Positions 35,377 to 47,102 of a DNA stretch of 64,000 bases are shown piece after piece. Source of the stretch: Cephalopachus bancanus. Its lineage: Eukaryota > Chordata > Mammalia > Primates > Tarsiidae. A program made the position numbers and the translations under genes. The DNA lies in the NCBI GenBank assembly GCA_027257055.1, contig JAPVLO010000039.1:7904501-7968500 (forward strand). The letters are read 5' to 3'. The stretch's first letter is position 1; the number at the start of each line of letters is the position of its first letter. A model generated the notes under the pieces. That model was not told where the DNA came from. It saw nothing but the letters and a program-made list of their open reading frames with translations, and ran no database searches.

Positions 35377-36773
35377 TGTTGGGAGCCAACATCTATAGCT
35401 ACATGGCTGAGGCCTGTAAAGGCCCATCTGGAAGATCGCCTCTGACATAGGATATCAGTTATACCTATAATATTGGCGTGTGATTGATGACCAGTGTGCA
35501 TACATGGCAGTAAAACTTACAAGAAAAATCTCTATACGTCTGATGAAAGGTTATACAGCAGAATGACCTTGTCCTTTCTAAATCTTACTTCTTTCTAGAT
35601 ATTTTTCAAACTTCTATTCTCTGGTGAGTCAACTCTTAAGCAGTTTCCCCTAGAGCTAAGATTAGAGACTAAATTACCATCATAGTCTTATTGCCCTGTT
35701 CCTGGCCAGGCAGAAAGGATTGCTATTGTCCCATTACAGGTATACATTTCCTTGCCTTTGTGCTGTTAAATACCGAAAACTGTCTGCAGTCAAAGCCATT
35801 AACTTGGCGACTATGCCTTTGTTTCATACCGACTATGCCTTTGTTTCGTACCGAAACTCTGTCTGCCTCTGTTTACCTCAGCCCGAGGCCATGTGGCCAT
35901 CCATTTCCTTACTCAGGGCTGTGAAAGCTACTATATGATTTCTAGAGTAGACTTGTTAGGATAAAATATAATTTATACACTTATAGTTACGTTTTAGAGT
36001 ATATTTGAGCAAATTTATGCTTGCTGTTTTGTTTCTTTTGGCTACATTATTCAAATATAATAGTTACTATATGATTTATAAAAGAATTAATGATAAGGTA
36101 TTGGCTTATAGGATAAAGCATAGTATTAAAGGTCAATCATTACAAAAACTAAAGTTTAGACATAGGAAATTCATTTAAGTCATGGTAAGGTTTTATAATT
36201 TAAGAATAAGTTTTAATTGTTATAGAATTACAGGACACTACATTCCATAATAGATTAATGGAATAACTGAGTCATTTAAGTAAACTTATAGATTATAGTA
36301 TAGTGTTAAATTGATACTATTAATCATTGAAAACATTAGGAGTCAGTAAACTTGGATTTAACTTAGAAAAGTTTTTGTATTAATCAGGGTCTGGAACAAA
36401 GAGTATAATGTGAATGATTTATTGAACATTGTGGAGAACACTTTGAACAATCTGTATAAAAATTGTATACCTGTGAATTTAATGTAAGTTTTGTGAAACA
36501 CGTCATGTATCATGGAATTGTAATTGTTTGCTGGAAACTTGCAAGTCTCGTGATACGTAATTTGCATAAAGTTTGTACGCCCCCAAAGTGATTGACACAC
36601 TGATGGAGGGTATGGAAAAAGGTATATAAGTTGGAAGGAGTCCGAATAAAGTTTGGCTTCAGTCCTGATCAGACTGTTCCCAGAAGAAACCGCCTCTGAG
36701 TGGTCTCTTCTAGCGCCATCTGGATTCTCCGTTGCGGTCCTAACCCTTCCCTCGTCGGGGCTGGTCCCCGACA
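35377..36773 (+). mobile_element. Solo LTR, 1.4 kb, class II type
   Basis: Starts TGTTGGGAGCC and ends GGTCCCCGACA, with perfect 6-bp target duplications AGTATC at 35371-35376 and 36774-36779. Near the 3' end are a TATATAAG box (36623-36630) and AATAAA at 36645-36650. Ends, 6-bp duplication and the TGTTGGGAGCC start fit class II (IAP/ERVK-like) LTRs. The internal 35930-36350 part is AT-rich. The 5' one-third contains plus-strand frames of 72-77 codons without recognised domain. Confidence 0.9.
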
Positions 36774-36779
36774 AGTATC

Positions 36780-38644
36780 CCAACCTCCATTATCCCACCT
36801 TGGTCCCAGAAACCAACACTGTCAGGGCATTTTCCCTCTTGAAATATTCTCCCATATTATGACTCCTCCCAAAATATAATTTGCCTACTTCTGGGCCCTT
36901 GCCAAGGAAGAATTGAAAAGTTTGGGTTGGGTCTCAGGATATTGTCTGAATAGGAGGAGCTGGCCACATCAATCCTACCAGTGTCCAGGGCTAAAAGTTT
37001 GATAGAACTCCCCAGTGGTCTATCTTTTCCTGAGTATGCACCCAGCAGAAATGGAGCATGTTCTTCTCTGGCATATTTCATCTAAGAGTCCACTTAGAGA
37101 ATCTAAAGCTAATTATTAGAAAACTGTTTTACTTTGATTAGGAAATTATACTCTTTATTTGGGAATGAAAACTGTATTTATGGCTGGATTTTACTATCCC
37201 ATACAAAATTATCTAGACATTTTTAAAACTCTCTATGCCTCAGGTCACTTCCTCTGCTAAATAAAAGTAATACTAGTAGTAGTTATCTCATGGAATTGTA
37301 TTATCAGTCAAAATCCCTAAAGGAAACAGTTGCTATAGTCAAATTAAAATAATTCAAGGAGGGTTTGTTTACAACAGGCCTAATTATAAATGTGTGCCCA
37401 GGGACAGAAAACCCTACAGAACAGTGCAGGAACCCAGGACCAGCAGCAACAGAATCATTACCCTCCTTGGGCCCAAAGGGATGAGGAGAAAGAGAAGTTA
37501 CCAGAATCCAAAAGGGAAACAATCTGGTGTAGCAAGACATCTTGAGCGATAGTGACCTCCAGTCAAGAGACAGGCTAAGCCCAAAATGGCCTGCAGGGAA
37601 AGAGCCAGGGATCAGCACCTGGATCTCCCTCTTAGGTCCAGCCAAGTTCCTTGTGGAAGCCTGTGCTGGAAGCCCTGCAGGTTAGCCTTCTGGACAGACA
37701 GTGAGGTGGAGAGTGGCGACGAGTGTATCTGGAGAGCAAATACAAGATCTTAGCCCAAACTGTTAGAAGGGAGAAATGAATCGACATTTATAAAAGCCTT
37801 TCTAAGAGCATCCAGTACACAGACAGTGCTGTACGTGAATGCTACTGAATCAGTGAACAGGGTTCATGTCATTTTGATTTGGTTGGATTTTGCTTCTTGA
37901 GCTATTCTGATTTTTTTCTTTTAAAAGGATAGGTGATCGCATTTACATTTATTTTTATAACTGCCATGTTTGGTCTTCTGCTACCTTGTTTAATACTATA
38001 CTTTCTGTTCCATTTGCTTCTTTGTGATTTCCTTTGTCTTCTGTCTTGGTATATGAACTATATATTTTTTTCTTTTCACTTTCTTCAGTATTTTAAAAGT
38101 CATATGTACTACTTTCAAATTCTATTGGAGATTATGTTTAGTTTTTCAAAGACATCCTTTAACCTACATTTGTCTAAAAAGTAGAATAGGAAACACACAG
38201 CCAATTCAATGATCAAAGTGTAAATATTTGATGCCCAACACTTGTCTCCTCCAGTTTGTTGCTGAAATAATTTAACACCCAGGGGAAATAAAACTCCATC
38301 CCACACCTGAAAACTAAGAGGAGATTCCAACAACACACTGGAAGCTCCTAGTTTCCCTGGGGTTTTTCAGTTAGTACAGAGCCAGATGGGGGAGCCTGTC
38401 AACTATCCTGTTGTCCCACTGTCCTCCACAGCAGCAGAAAGAAGGTTCCTCTGCCTCCCACCATGTTAGAGCAAAGGCAGTGTACCTCCACAGGCAGCCT
38501 CAGGAGGCAGCTTCAGTTAGTCTCTGTTCCTCACAACCGACTACACAAGAAGACAAAGCAGACCAAGCAAGTCAGCTCTTCACCCTTAGATATCATCAGT
38601 GAGGCCAAGCAAGGCTCAGGGAGATACTGGCAGGCTATTTTACT
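36780..38644. other. Intron 5 sequence, old repeat remnants
   Basis: A MIR-like remnant lies at about 37180-37310 (CATGGAATTGTATTATCAG side). The rest shows nothing recognised. No exon. Confidence 0.45.
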
Positions 38645-38645
38645 A

Positions 38646-38985
38646 CAGTCAAGTGCTGCATTACACTGCTATGGTCAATGATGGACTTCATATACTTCAG
38701 TGGTCCCATAAGACTGTAATACTGTATTTTTATTGTACCCTTTCTATGTTTAGAAAAGTTGATACATAGATACTTTCCAGTGTGTTACAACTGCCTATAG
38801 TATTCAGTACAGTCATATGCTGTATAGGTTTATAGCTAGGAACAGTGGGCTATACCATATAGCCTATATGTAGTACACTGTGCCATCTAGGTTTGTGTAA
38901 GTACACTCCACAATGTTTGCACAATGAAATCGTCTATTGATGCATTTCTTAGAATGTATCCCCATCATTATGTGATGCATGACTG
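38646..38985 (+). mobile_element. MER2-like (Tigger-type) MITE
   Basis: 340 bp beginning CAGTCAAGTGCTGCATTAC after a TA and ending GTGATGCATGACTG, giving inverted ends. Interior wording GGCTATACCATATAGCC and GTTTGTGTAAGTACACTC is typical of MER2, a non-autonomous TcMar-Tigger relative. The right TA has decayed. Confidence 0.75.
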
Positions 38986-39151
38986 TGCATAGTGCTAAGA
39001 ATCAATAAAAGGAGAAGAAAATTAAAGAGTGAGAAGGCTTTTTTTTTTAAGTGAAGAAAGTGAGGATAGAAGTAACAGTAGAGAGTGGACACAGGAGTAC
39101 CGAAAATAGAGTAAAATCAGTGATTTCAGGAACAGATCAACCTTGTCTTTT

Positions 39152-39455
39152 ATTTATTATTTTTAAGAGACAGGGTCTTGCTCTGATGCCCAGGCTAGAG
39201 TGCAGGGACATGATCATAACTCACTATACTCTCCAATTCCTGGCTCAAGCCATCTGCCTGCCTCAGCCTCCTAAGTAGCTTGGGCAACAGGCATGCACCA
39301 CCACACCCAGCTAATTTTTTTAATTGTTTTATGTAGAGACGGGGTCTTATTATGTTGCCCAGGCTTGACATGAAGTCCTATCCTCAAGGGATCCTCCTGT
39401 TCCAGTTTCCCAAATCACTGGGATTATAAGTGTGAGCCATCACACCTGGCCAAAC
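39152..39455 (-). mobile_element. Alu
   Basis: Antisense, diverged Alu (GAGACAGGGTCTTGCTCTGATGCCC ... GTGAGCCATCACACCTGGCC). Confidence 0.88.
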
Positions 39456-39858
39456 TTTGTCCTGTTATATCTTCCTAGAGAATGCTGCCCATTCACCTTA
39501 CAGCAAAATGAAAGTGAGTTAATTGTGGATGATTATTATCTCCATATATTTATCAGTTAGTCATTCCACAAGCAGTTTTTGAACATATACTCTTTGGGAG
39601 GCATGTGATAGCCAACCAGGAACTACTAGGCTGGACATTCTTGGTGGAAAAGCAAAGATTCATGTCACAACCACAGAAGGCACCACCTAAATTGCAAGCA
39701 GGTTAAAATTATGAAAGACCTACCAAGTTCAACTCACCTTAGAGATTGCTCGGACACCTACCTCTTACTTGGTCATTCCTACTCTGACCATTTTTCATTA
39801 GCAGCTTCCATACATCCTTGTCCCAGGAGAGCCATATATCTAAAGTATATGAAGTTAC

Positions 39859-40121
39859 CTTTAACTTTTCTTTTTCCAGGAATACAGAACTGATGATGAT
39901 GAGCTCGATGCAGCTGAAGCTGAGCATGAGAAGCAGAGGAAACTCACTCTGAAGGACTAGGGAGAAGCTACCCCAGATATAGGGTACATGTGGGAATCTC
40001 CTCACAAACACACTGAGACTCTCAAACATGTTGGTTGTCACGTTTGGAGCATGGTGCCACATGACAGCCACATGGGTAACCACAGCATGCTGTATGGCCA
40101 GGGAGCCTTATTTGTAGTATT
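39859..40121 (-). pseudogene. ABCA pseudogene exon 5 (extracellular domain end, helix 2), stop
   Basis: TTATAG acceptor and GTAACT donor; 263 nt, entering in phase 1 and leaving in phase 0, as the neighbours require. It encodes EYYK, then a TAA at 40108-40110, then GSLAIQHAVVTHVAVMWHHA, MFESLSVFVRRFPHVPYI and a second hydrophobic helix ending EKEKLK. The TAA stands where the family has a sense codon (before GxLAxQHA). Everything after it is well preserved. Confidence 0.9.
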
Positions 40122-40130
40122 CTATAAGAA

Positions 40131-40465
40131 AACGGTAACTATCACGCATAAGAAATTAATAAAGACTGAAGATGCAAAACACCTGATAATTCAGATGGAT
40201 CATGGCTAGCCATTCACAGAGATAGACAGACAGTCACAGAAAAGGCATCCCTATAGCCCACATGTCACAGTATGGAAGAAATAGAAGGAAGTCGCAGTGG
40301 AAACCCCTGGGGCTGAGGGTAATTGCATCCATTATAGGAAAATGGGGTAAAGAAGGCTAGGCAGAAAGAAAATAAGAGTTGTCCAATCCAAGAATCTTCC
40401 AAGATGTAGGACCACATCTTCTCCCTTAGTACTCAGATATCAGGGAAAGGGCATCTGCTGAGCAG
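40131..40465. other. Intron 4 sequence, no gene
   Basis: Nothing recognised between exon 5 and the next Alu. Confidence 0.55.
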
Positions 40466-40807
<342 letters not shown>

Positions 40808-41016
40808 TAAACAGCCTCCCTGACCTCCTGTGACCTGTTCTTGAGCTATCCCTGATGCTTTAGCCTAAGGGATATGGTCACTGAATTTTGCTACTAAGCC
40901 TCAAAAACAGTCCTTACCAGAAGCAATCCTCATTTCAATACAGTATAGTTGGTGTGTTGTGATCAGCTTTTAGGAAAAATAGGTTAAAAGGTAAAGATCT
41001 CTGGTTTAGGGGTCTT

Positions 41017-41310
41017 TTTTTTTTTTTTTTTTTGAGTTGGGAGTCTCACTGTCACCCAGACTGGAGTGCAGTGGCCACTCTTGACCACTGCAACCTCGAC
41101 CTGCTGGGCTCCGGAGATCTTCTGCCTCAGCCTTCCAAGTAGCTGGAACTACAGGCACGTGCTACCACACCTGGCTAGTTTTTGATTTATTGTAGAGATG
41201 AGGTCTCACCAAGTTGCCCAGGCGGGTCTCAAACCCACAGGCTCAGGCAATCCACTCAACTCAGCCTCCCAAAGCGCTGGGATTACAGGCTGAGCCACCA
41301 AGCCCAGCCA
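41017..41310 (-). mobile_element. Alu beside the provirus
   Basis: Complete antisense Alu with 9-bp target duplication AGGGGTCTT at 41008-41016 and 41311-41319. Its end lies 34 bases from the provirus LTR. Confidence 0.93.
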
Positions 41311-41344
41311 AGGGGTCTTCTAAGAGATTACGGTACTACCTCCA

Positions 41345-41689
41345 TGTCCGGTCCAGCCGGGGTTATTGGGGTACCTGAAAGAGGGAGTGAAGACGTAAAA
41401 GGAATACAAGACTCTTTTTGCTGCAAAGGGAGGGCACCAGGGCTAGTCCCCGAGTGGCCCCGTTTCTCTTTATTCCAAAGTTTATGTACAAGCACAACAC
41501 AATCAGGCATTCAAACTTCCCCTCTATCAAGAAGTGTCTGTACCTTGACTCAGACTGTTCTGCCAACATTTCATATTAGTTTTGCCCTTGGCCAGCACTT
41601 TCTGTACTTTGTAAGACACACACTATTCTTATCTGGACTCTGCTTTTCTAGGCAGACAGTTTCATGCTTTAACTATTTAGTCCCCGACA
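41345..41689 (-). mobile_element. 3' LTR of the provirus
   Basis: 345 bp, minus-strand ends TGTCGGGGACTA and GGACCGGACA. AATAAA polyadenylation signal at 41469-41474 (minus strand). Compared with the other LTR: five substitutions, one single-base indel and a 24-base indel. Confidence 0.95.
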
Positions 41690-41702
41690 TTTCCCCCTTC
41701 TT
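41690..41702 (-). promoter_or_regulatory. Polypurine tract
   Basis: AAGAAGGGGGAAA on the minus strand directly before the 3' LTR; the plus-strand DNA primer site of retroviruses. Confidence 0.85.
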
Positions 41703-41759
41703 TATTTATTTTTGTGGCAAAGATTATCTTGGCTCCTGTCTTAGGTTGTTCTCGCTTTA

Positions 41760-43204
41760 CCTTGGTTGTTACCCGTCTTCAGCCTGTTTCCCTTTTACGC
41801 GGGGAATTCCAGTCTTAGGTTCATACCAGGTGGCTGGAATCTTACCCGTCATTGAATACCAAGACTTCTTTCTTATACCACATGTTCTATGGGGCGTGGG
41901 GCTTGTTGTAGCTTTATCATATGCAAATCTCTTTGCACTGTTATTATAGAGGTCCAGATAGATCTTATAATGCATGGTCCAAGACAAGACAATAACAGGC
42001 CAACAATGTTTACTGCCATTATTGGGGTCAGCCGTTTCCATAATGTCTGAATTGGAGATTTAATAAGGTTTTGAACTTTATCGATTATGTCTTTAGCCAT
42101 ATCCATAGGGAGCACACCTATATGTGCTTGACTTAATGCCAGCACTTCTTCGTGAAGTTTTTGTGGATCTAAGGACTCACTGCTACTCTCCCATACTCCT
42201 TCCAAATGGTGTTTCACTTTCTGTCAGTCACTGGAATTGCCCTGGTAAGTTTTGTTAGTTACACAAATCCATTGACATTCTGCATGACATTTGATTCTGC
42301 TATGGGTGTACAGTGTCTACATGGTCCCCCGAATTGGTAACAGCTTCATACAATAATTGTAACTTTTGTTCCATTTTTAAATCTATCTTTTCCTGAGTGC
42401 CCATCATCCTGGAAACATTACTAGTAAGGTTGTTAACGAAGTTAGCAGATTGTATGGACATTGTAAGGCTTGCAGCTGCAGCTGCTGTAGATGTAATCAT
42501 GGTTATTAGAGCCAACATACCTAACACAATTAGCCCTACACCCCTTTTTTGTACAGATAACATGTTTCTTAAGTGTTGTAATACACTGTACCCTTTGTCC
42601 TCATACCAAGGGATAGTAATATTCACAGGTAAAGACACAAAAGGGGGTTGATGAACCAATACTACCATAATGTACTCATCAGTTAAACAATGTAAACAGT
42701 CAAATTACAATTTGTACAACTGATAATAGAAGTCATATTGTAGTCCGGACTAGGGGTAATGTTAAACGCACCAGAAGTTACATTGCCTATTAAAAATAAA
42801 TTAACAGATGTAAGACAAATAGAAGTTCTGTTACATTCTGTGGTATTACCAACAGTGTCATTCAATCTTTGTATAGCCTGGTCAAATTTCTGAAAGGCAA
42901 GGTCAGAGATGTTATAACATCCTTTAATCACGGCGCCAGTTTTCTCCTTTCGGAAGCAGAATGGAATCCCACGACCCATCCCTGTAAAGTTCCAAGATTT
43001 CCAGTCTGAGGTGACATTATGGCTGAATAGCACGTCTTTGTTCATATTGGTGACGTGCAGCAATGGTGGTTCCGGAACATAGGCCCAATGGACAGCTGCG
43101 TCAACGGTCTCCAGGGTCATCAATATAGTAATTGTCGCACTGACGCACCAAATGCTCAGGAAGCCAACGCGCCCCATCATCATCCTGCGAGAAAACACAA
43201 ACAT
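41760..43204 (-). pseudogene. env, truncated and broken
   Basis: The frame at 42683-43204 begins with a basic stretch and a hydrophobic signal peptide (about residues 10-36), then a surface-subunit start of betaretroviral type (HWAYVPEPPLLHV) with many N-x-T/S glycosylation sites, and ends at a stop after residue 173. The frame at 42300-42668 holds the subunit junction and a hydrophobic fusion-peptide-like segment. The frame at 41873-42217 holds the C-terminal membrane-anchor part. The surface part is far shorter than a normal one, and stops or frame changes separate the blocks. No functional envelope can be made from it as it stands. Confidence 0.85.
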
Positions 43205-43208
43205 GTCC

Positions 43209-44534
43209 TCATCCCCATATTAATACGGGATCGGGACCCTTCCATATCCCAGTAAGTGGATCTTTCCATTTTACTTGAGCATAAGAACTGCTAGTTGCGG
43301 GGTGCCATAGGCGATCAGCCGCTGTGGCCCCGTGTGCATCAGCATTCAAAAAATTTAAAGTAAATAATGCATGGTTTAGTATATTTTGTGGTGTGATGAG
43401 GTACAATTCCCCCTTCTTTATTTTTTGAATTTGTAGTTTCAATGTGCCATGAGTTCTTTTCATAATACCCTGCCCCTGAGGGTTGTAAGGGATCCCACTT
43501 AAATGTGTAATGTGTAGCTGCATACAAAACTGCCAAAAACGCACACTAGTGTAAGCTGTGGCATTATTGGTTTTAATAGTATGAGGAAGTCCCAAAACAG
43601 CAAAGCAGTGAAGACAATGGGCAATAACAGAAGAAGTGTTTTCTTTGGCAGCTGCAGTTGCCACAATAAACCTAGAAAATGTATTGACAGCAGAGTGGAC
43701 AAATTTTAATTTTCCAAATGAGGGTACATGGGTGATGACCATTTGCCAAATCTGTCCTGGGACAAGGCCCCTAGGGTTCACCCCAAGGTGAGGTACAGGC
43801 AAATGTTGTAAACAGGACAGGCAATTCTTAACTATAAGACGTGCCGCCTCTCTTGGAATCCGGAACACTTTACGCAATCCGGCACTGTTCTGATGATGAA
43901 CGGCATGCGAAGTCTGAGCAGCCTCTAAAAGAGCTGGATAAATTTGAGACAAACTGTTATCCGCTAAAGCGTTGCCTGCGCTAAGGGGGCCAGGCAAAGG
44001 CGAATGAGCTCGTATATGAGAGATGTAACATGGAACAATTCTGTGGCGTATTACAGTTTGCAGTTCCAAAAACAACTGTTGTATTACAGAATTTGATGTA
44101 GAAATAATATTGGTTGTCTCCAAAATTGGAACAGCATGAGCTATGTATTTATTGTCTGTATATAAATTGAAAGGGATTGTATTATAATCATGAAACACTT
44201 GTAAAACTGCTCTAAGTTCTACGACCTGAGCGGAAGCAGGTGGGGAATCATAAACAGTAGAAAGTTCATTTTCTACCACTGCATATTTTCCTGATGGAGA
44301 ACCATCAGTAAAGAAGACTCTGGCCCCTCGAATAGGACTGGGCCAAATAATAATGGGCAAAACAAAAGGATGAAGTTTAAAAAATTGTAATAATTTGTGT
44401 TGAGGGTAATGATGCATAAACTGTTCGGTATAACCGGCTAAAGCTATTGCCCAGGGCATAGAATTTTGTTTGCATAAGCATATCCACTTGCTGTGTTGTA
44501 AGAGGCAAGCAGATAGATGTAGGCTCCTTTCCAA
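43209..44534 (-). pseudogene. pol 3' part: RNase H and integrase
   Basis: A single open frame of 441 codons. RNase H spans about residues 70-195 with the acidic set D77, E106, D127 and D192 present. Integrase follows: the zinc-binding HHCC motif is intact (H210, H214, C238, C241), then the catalytic core and a C-terminal WKGPDPVLIWG. None of the three catalytic positions is acidic: V266 in WQMVIT, N323 in IKTNNA and K359 in QGIMKR (323 and 359 keep the 35-residue spacing). The frame is open but the integrase would be inactive by family rules. The usual start is not here; it continues from the reverse transcriptase by a broken junction. Confidence 0.92.
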
Positions 44535-44753
44535 ATAATTGGCGGCTTTTCACACGAGAGGTGTGTACTGTTTGAGCCAGAGCCTTATCATATGGCAGTA
44601 AAACCTTATGGGGGTTTATGGAAGTATGTATCCAAAATAAGGGACCGTCCTGTCATAAAACGGCGGTAGGGGTGATGGCTGTAGAAAATATATATGCAAC
44701 CCATGGGTGTTCATAATTTATGAATTTTCGCTGCTGACCATGAATGGCTGTTT

Positions 44754-45670
44754 CTACTTTAGACAATGCCTATCTAGCCTGAGGAGTGATCGCCCGGGGG
44801 AAGAAGGATCGTTTTCTCCTTTTAAAATGTTAAATAGTGGTTTTAATTCACCTGTAGTAATGTTAAGGGAGAGACAGAGCCAATTTATATCTCCCAACAT
44901 TTTTTGAAAATCATTTAAACTTTTCAGTTTGTCTGTCCTGATTTGAATTTTTTGTGGCTTAATCTCTCGATTCAGTAAGTAGTGTCCCAAATAAGTATAA
45001 GGCGTACGAGTTTGCACCTTTTCTGGAGCAATGAACAAAGCTTTGCTTTCTAAAGCTTTCCCCAAGTCTCAATAAGCTTGTAAAAGCTGTACTTGATCAG
45101 GTGATGCTAAAAGAATGTCATCCATATAATGGATAATATAAATTTGTGGATATGATTGCCTTATAGCCATAATATATGTGAAACAAATTTTTGGCATAAG
45201 GTTGGGCTATTTGCCATGCCCTGGGGAAGAACCTTCCATTGGTAACGCTGCATGGGCTCAGTTAAATTTGTAGATGGTACGCTAAAAGCGAATCTTTTAG
45301 AGTCTCCTGGATATAAGGGAATAGAATAAAAACAATCTTTCAAATCTATGACAATACCATGGGAAGAATCAGGTATGGCACAAGGGTCAGGAAGCCCTGG
45401 TTGTAAGGTTCCCATAGTCTCCATGGTTTTGTTTACCTCTCTGAGATCTTGTAAAAGTCTCCATTTTCCTGACTTTTTCTTTATAACAAATATGGGAGAA
45501 TTCCATGGCGAAGTAGAAGGCTCAATATGACCTGCCTCTAGCTGTTTCTGCACTAACAACTGGCCCGCCTTTATTTTTTCAGAAGTTAAGGGCCATTGAT
45601 CCACCCATACAGGTTTTGAGGATGGCCAAATAATTGGATCTGCATGGCGTGCAGAAGGATCAAGGGCCCA
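44754..45670 (-). pseudogene. pol 5' part: reverse transcriptase, broken
   Basis: The frame at 45161-45604 carries the fingers and palm ([42 protein letters not shown]). The YMDD active-site box is at 45117-45128 in a different frame. The frame at 44754-45065 carries the thumb (YTYLGHYLL, NDFQKMLGDINWL). At least two frame breaks occur. Order and motifs are those of a betaretroviral enzyme. Confidence 0.9.
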
Positions 45671-45672
45671 TG

Positions 45673-45950
45673 CTAAGAATACCCTAAACCTGTTTTATCT
45701 TTTTTAATGCTAGTAGGAATAGGCTGCTCAGTTCCTTGATTATTGCGTCCCAGTCCTTGAGAAGGGAATAGTCCCTGATCCATTAATTGAGAAGTAACAT
45801 GAGGATTAGAACTATGCAAATAAACTCCCATTTGTTTCATTACATCACACCCCCATAAATTAGTGGGTAAACTGGGGACCACATATGGTTGGAATATACC
45901 TGTGTTTCATACTGTTCTTCCCCCACAAGCATATCAAAGGACCGCTGAAT
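45673..45950 (-). pseudogene. pro remnant (protease C-terminus, G-patch)
   Basis: Encodes LPTNLWGCDVMKQMG and, further on, a glycine-patch-like LGRNNQG ... KTGLGY. Only the end of the protease is present; the catalytic part is missing. Upstream it joins capsid-like gag wording (YYERSKQTAAINAQQN) directly, so a deletion took out late gag and early pro. Confidence 0.8.
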
Positions 45951-46979
45951 ATTCTGTTGCGCATTAATTGCAGCAGTCTGCTTGCTTCTCTCATAATAAT
46001 CAGCCTTTCAGAGTAAGTAGTCCCCCCCTGACAAGCAAGCCCTGGCTAACATTTTCCAATCATTGGGAGACATAGGATGTTGGCTAGCTGTTTCAAGTAC
46101 CGTCATTGTGAACGGAGCCATGGAACCGTACTGTGAGCAGGCAGTTTTCAATTCTTTTACGATTTTAAATTCCACCAGCCTGTGCACCCTGACTAAATGA
46201 CCCTGTGCATCTCTTTCTTCAAACACTGGGAACATATTTTCAAATCCTGTAGTATCATGCCCTTGCTGTGCTGCCTGTACTATTACTTCTGAAAGGTTTT
46301 TAATAATGGGAGCCGGTGGCTGAGGTGAATCAAGTCCTGCAATAACACTAGGCGGAGGTGAAGGCCACATCTCGAGAGGAGCCATTGGCTGAATAGGCGC
46401 TATTGTCCCGGGTGGAAAGCCGCCTTCTGACTTTTTACATACTTGCAGTAAGTCCCTTACTTGAGTTGTCAAATCTCTTACCTGCTCAGTGATTTCAGTA
46501 AGGCCATTATCGGGTTTTGAGATTACTGGGAAGGTTCAAGGGGAATATTTTCCTCATGATATTTTAAAGCCTCTTCCTCCAAATCTTCCTCATCAGACAG
46601 AGGCAGGGGGGTATTAGATGCCTCGCTGACAACTAGGTTATCCTCGGGTTTATGACTGGGTTGAGAAGATTTTACATTTTCACCAAACTTTGTAAGCTCA
46701 GACCGAGGATCTAGACAATCCCTAACCGAATTCCATATGCTAAATATTTCCACCGGGACTTTTGAAGGCCCATGAGTAATATAATAAGCCCGTAATTTTT
46801 TCCCCAACTTTCTGCCAAGTTTCACCATTCACAGTTCCTTCTTCAGGAAACCAAGGACATACTTCAGTTATAAAAGCTAAACATTTTTCAAGTTGGGGTT
46901 TCCCTACTTTGGTGCCGTGCGTCCGCAGCATGTGTTGCAACATTTCTACAAATATCTCTTTACTGTTGCTTTGTCCCAT
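45951..46979 (-). pseudogene. gag, truncated and frameshifted
   Basis: Starts MGQSNSKEIF (a glycine at position 2 fits myristoylation), followed by a matrix domain with CPWFPEEGTV wording shared by class II gag proteins. The frame changes between 46740-46979 and 46523-46828, and again to 46008-46472, which carries the start of capsid (GSMAPFTMTVLE, PNDWKMLARACLSGGDYLL). The rest of capsid and nucleocapsid, including zinc knuckles, is absent. Confidence 0.88.
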
Positions 46980-47082
46980 TTTTACTCCCTAAGGATTATT
47001 GAATACACCGTCTTACCTTATTTTACTCTCTGGATTCTTCTTCGTATCGACGGTGGTCTCTCACTGCGTCCCTTGTTTTCAG

Positions 47083-47100
47083 GTCCCTGTTTGGGCGCCA
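47083..47100 (-). promoter_or_regulatory. tRNA-Lys primer binding site
   Basis: TGGCGCCCAAACAGGGAC on the minus strand, two bases after the 5' LTR. It is one base away from the tRNA-Lys3 complement and less close to Lys1,2. Confidence 0.88.
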
Positions 47101-47102
47101 CC

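Noticed and set aside
41182..41949. 255-codon plus-strand open frame
   Set aside because: It runs across an Alu, the antisense of the 3' LTR and the antisense of env; composition and position explain it.
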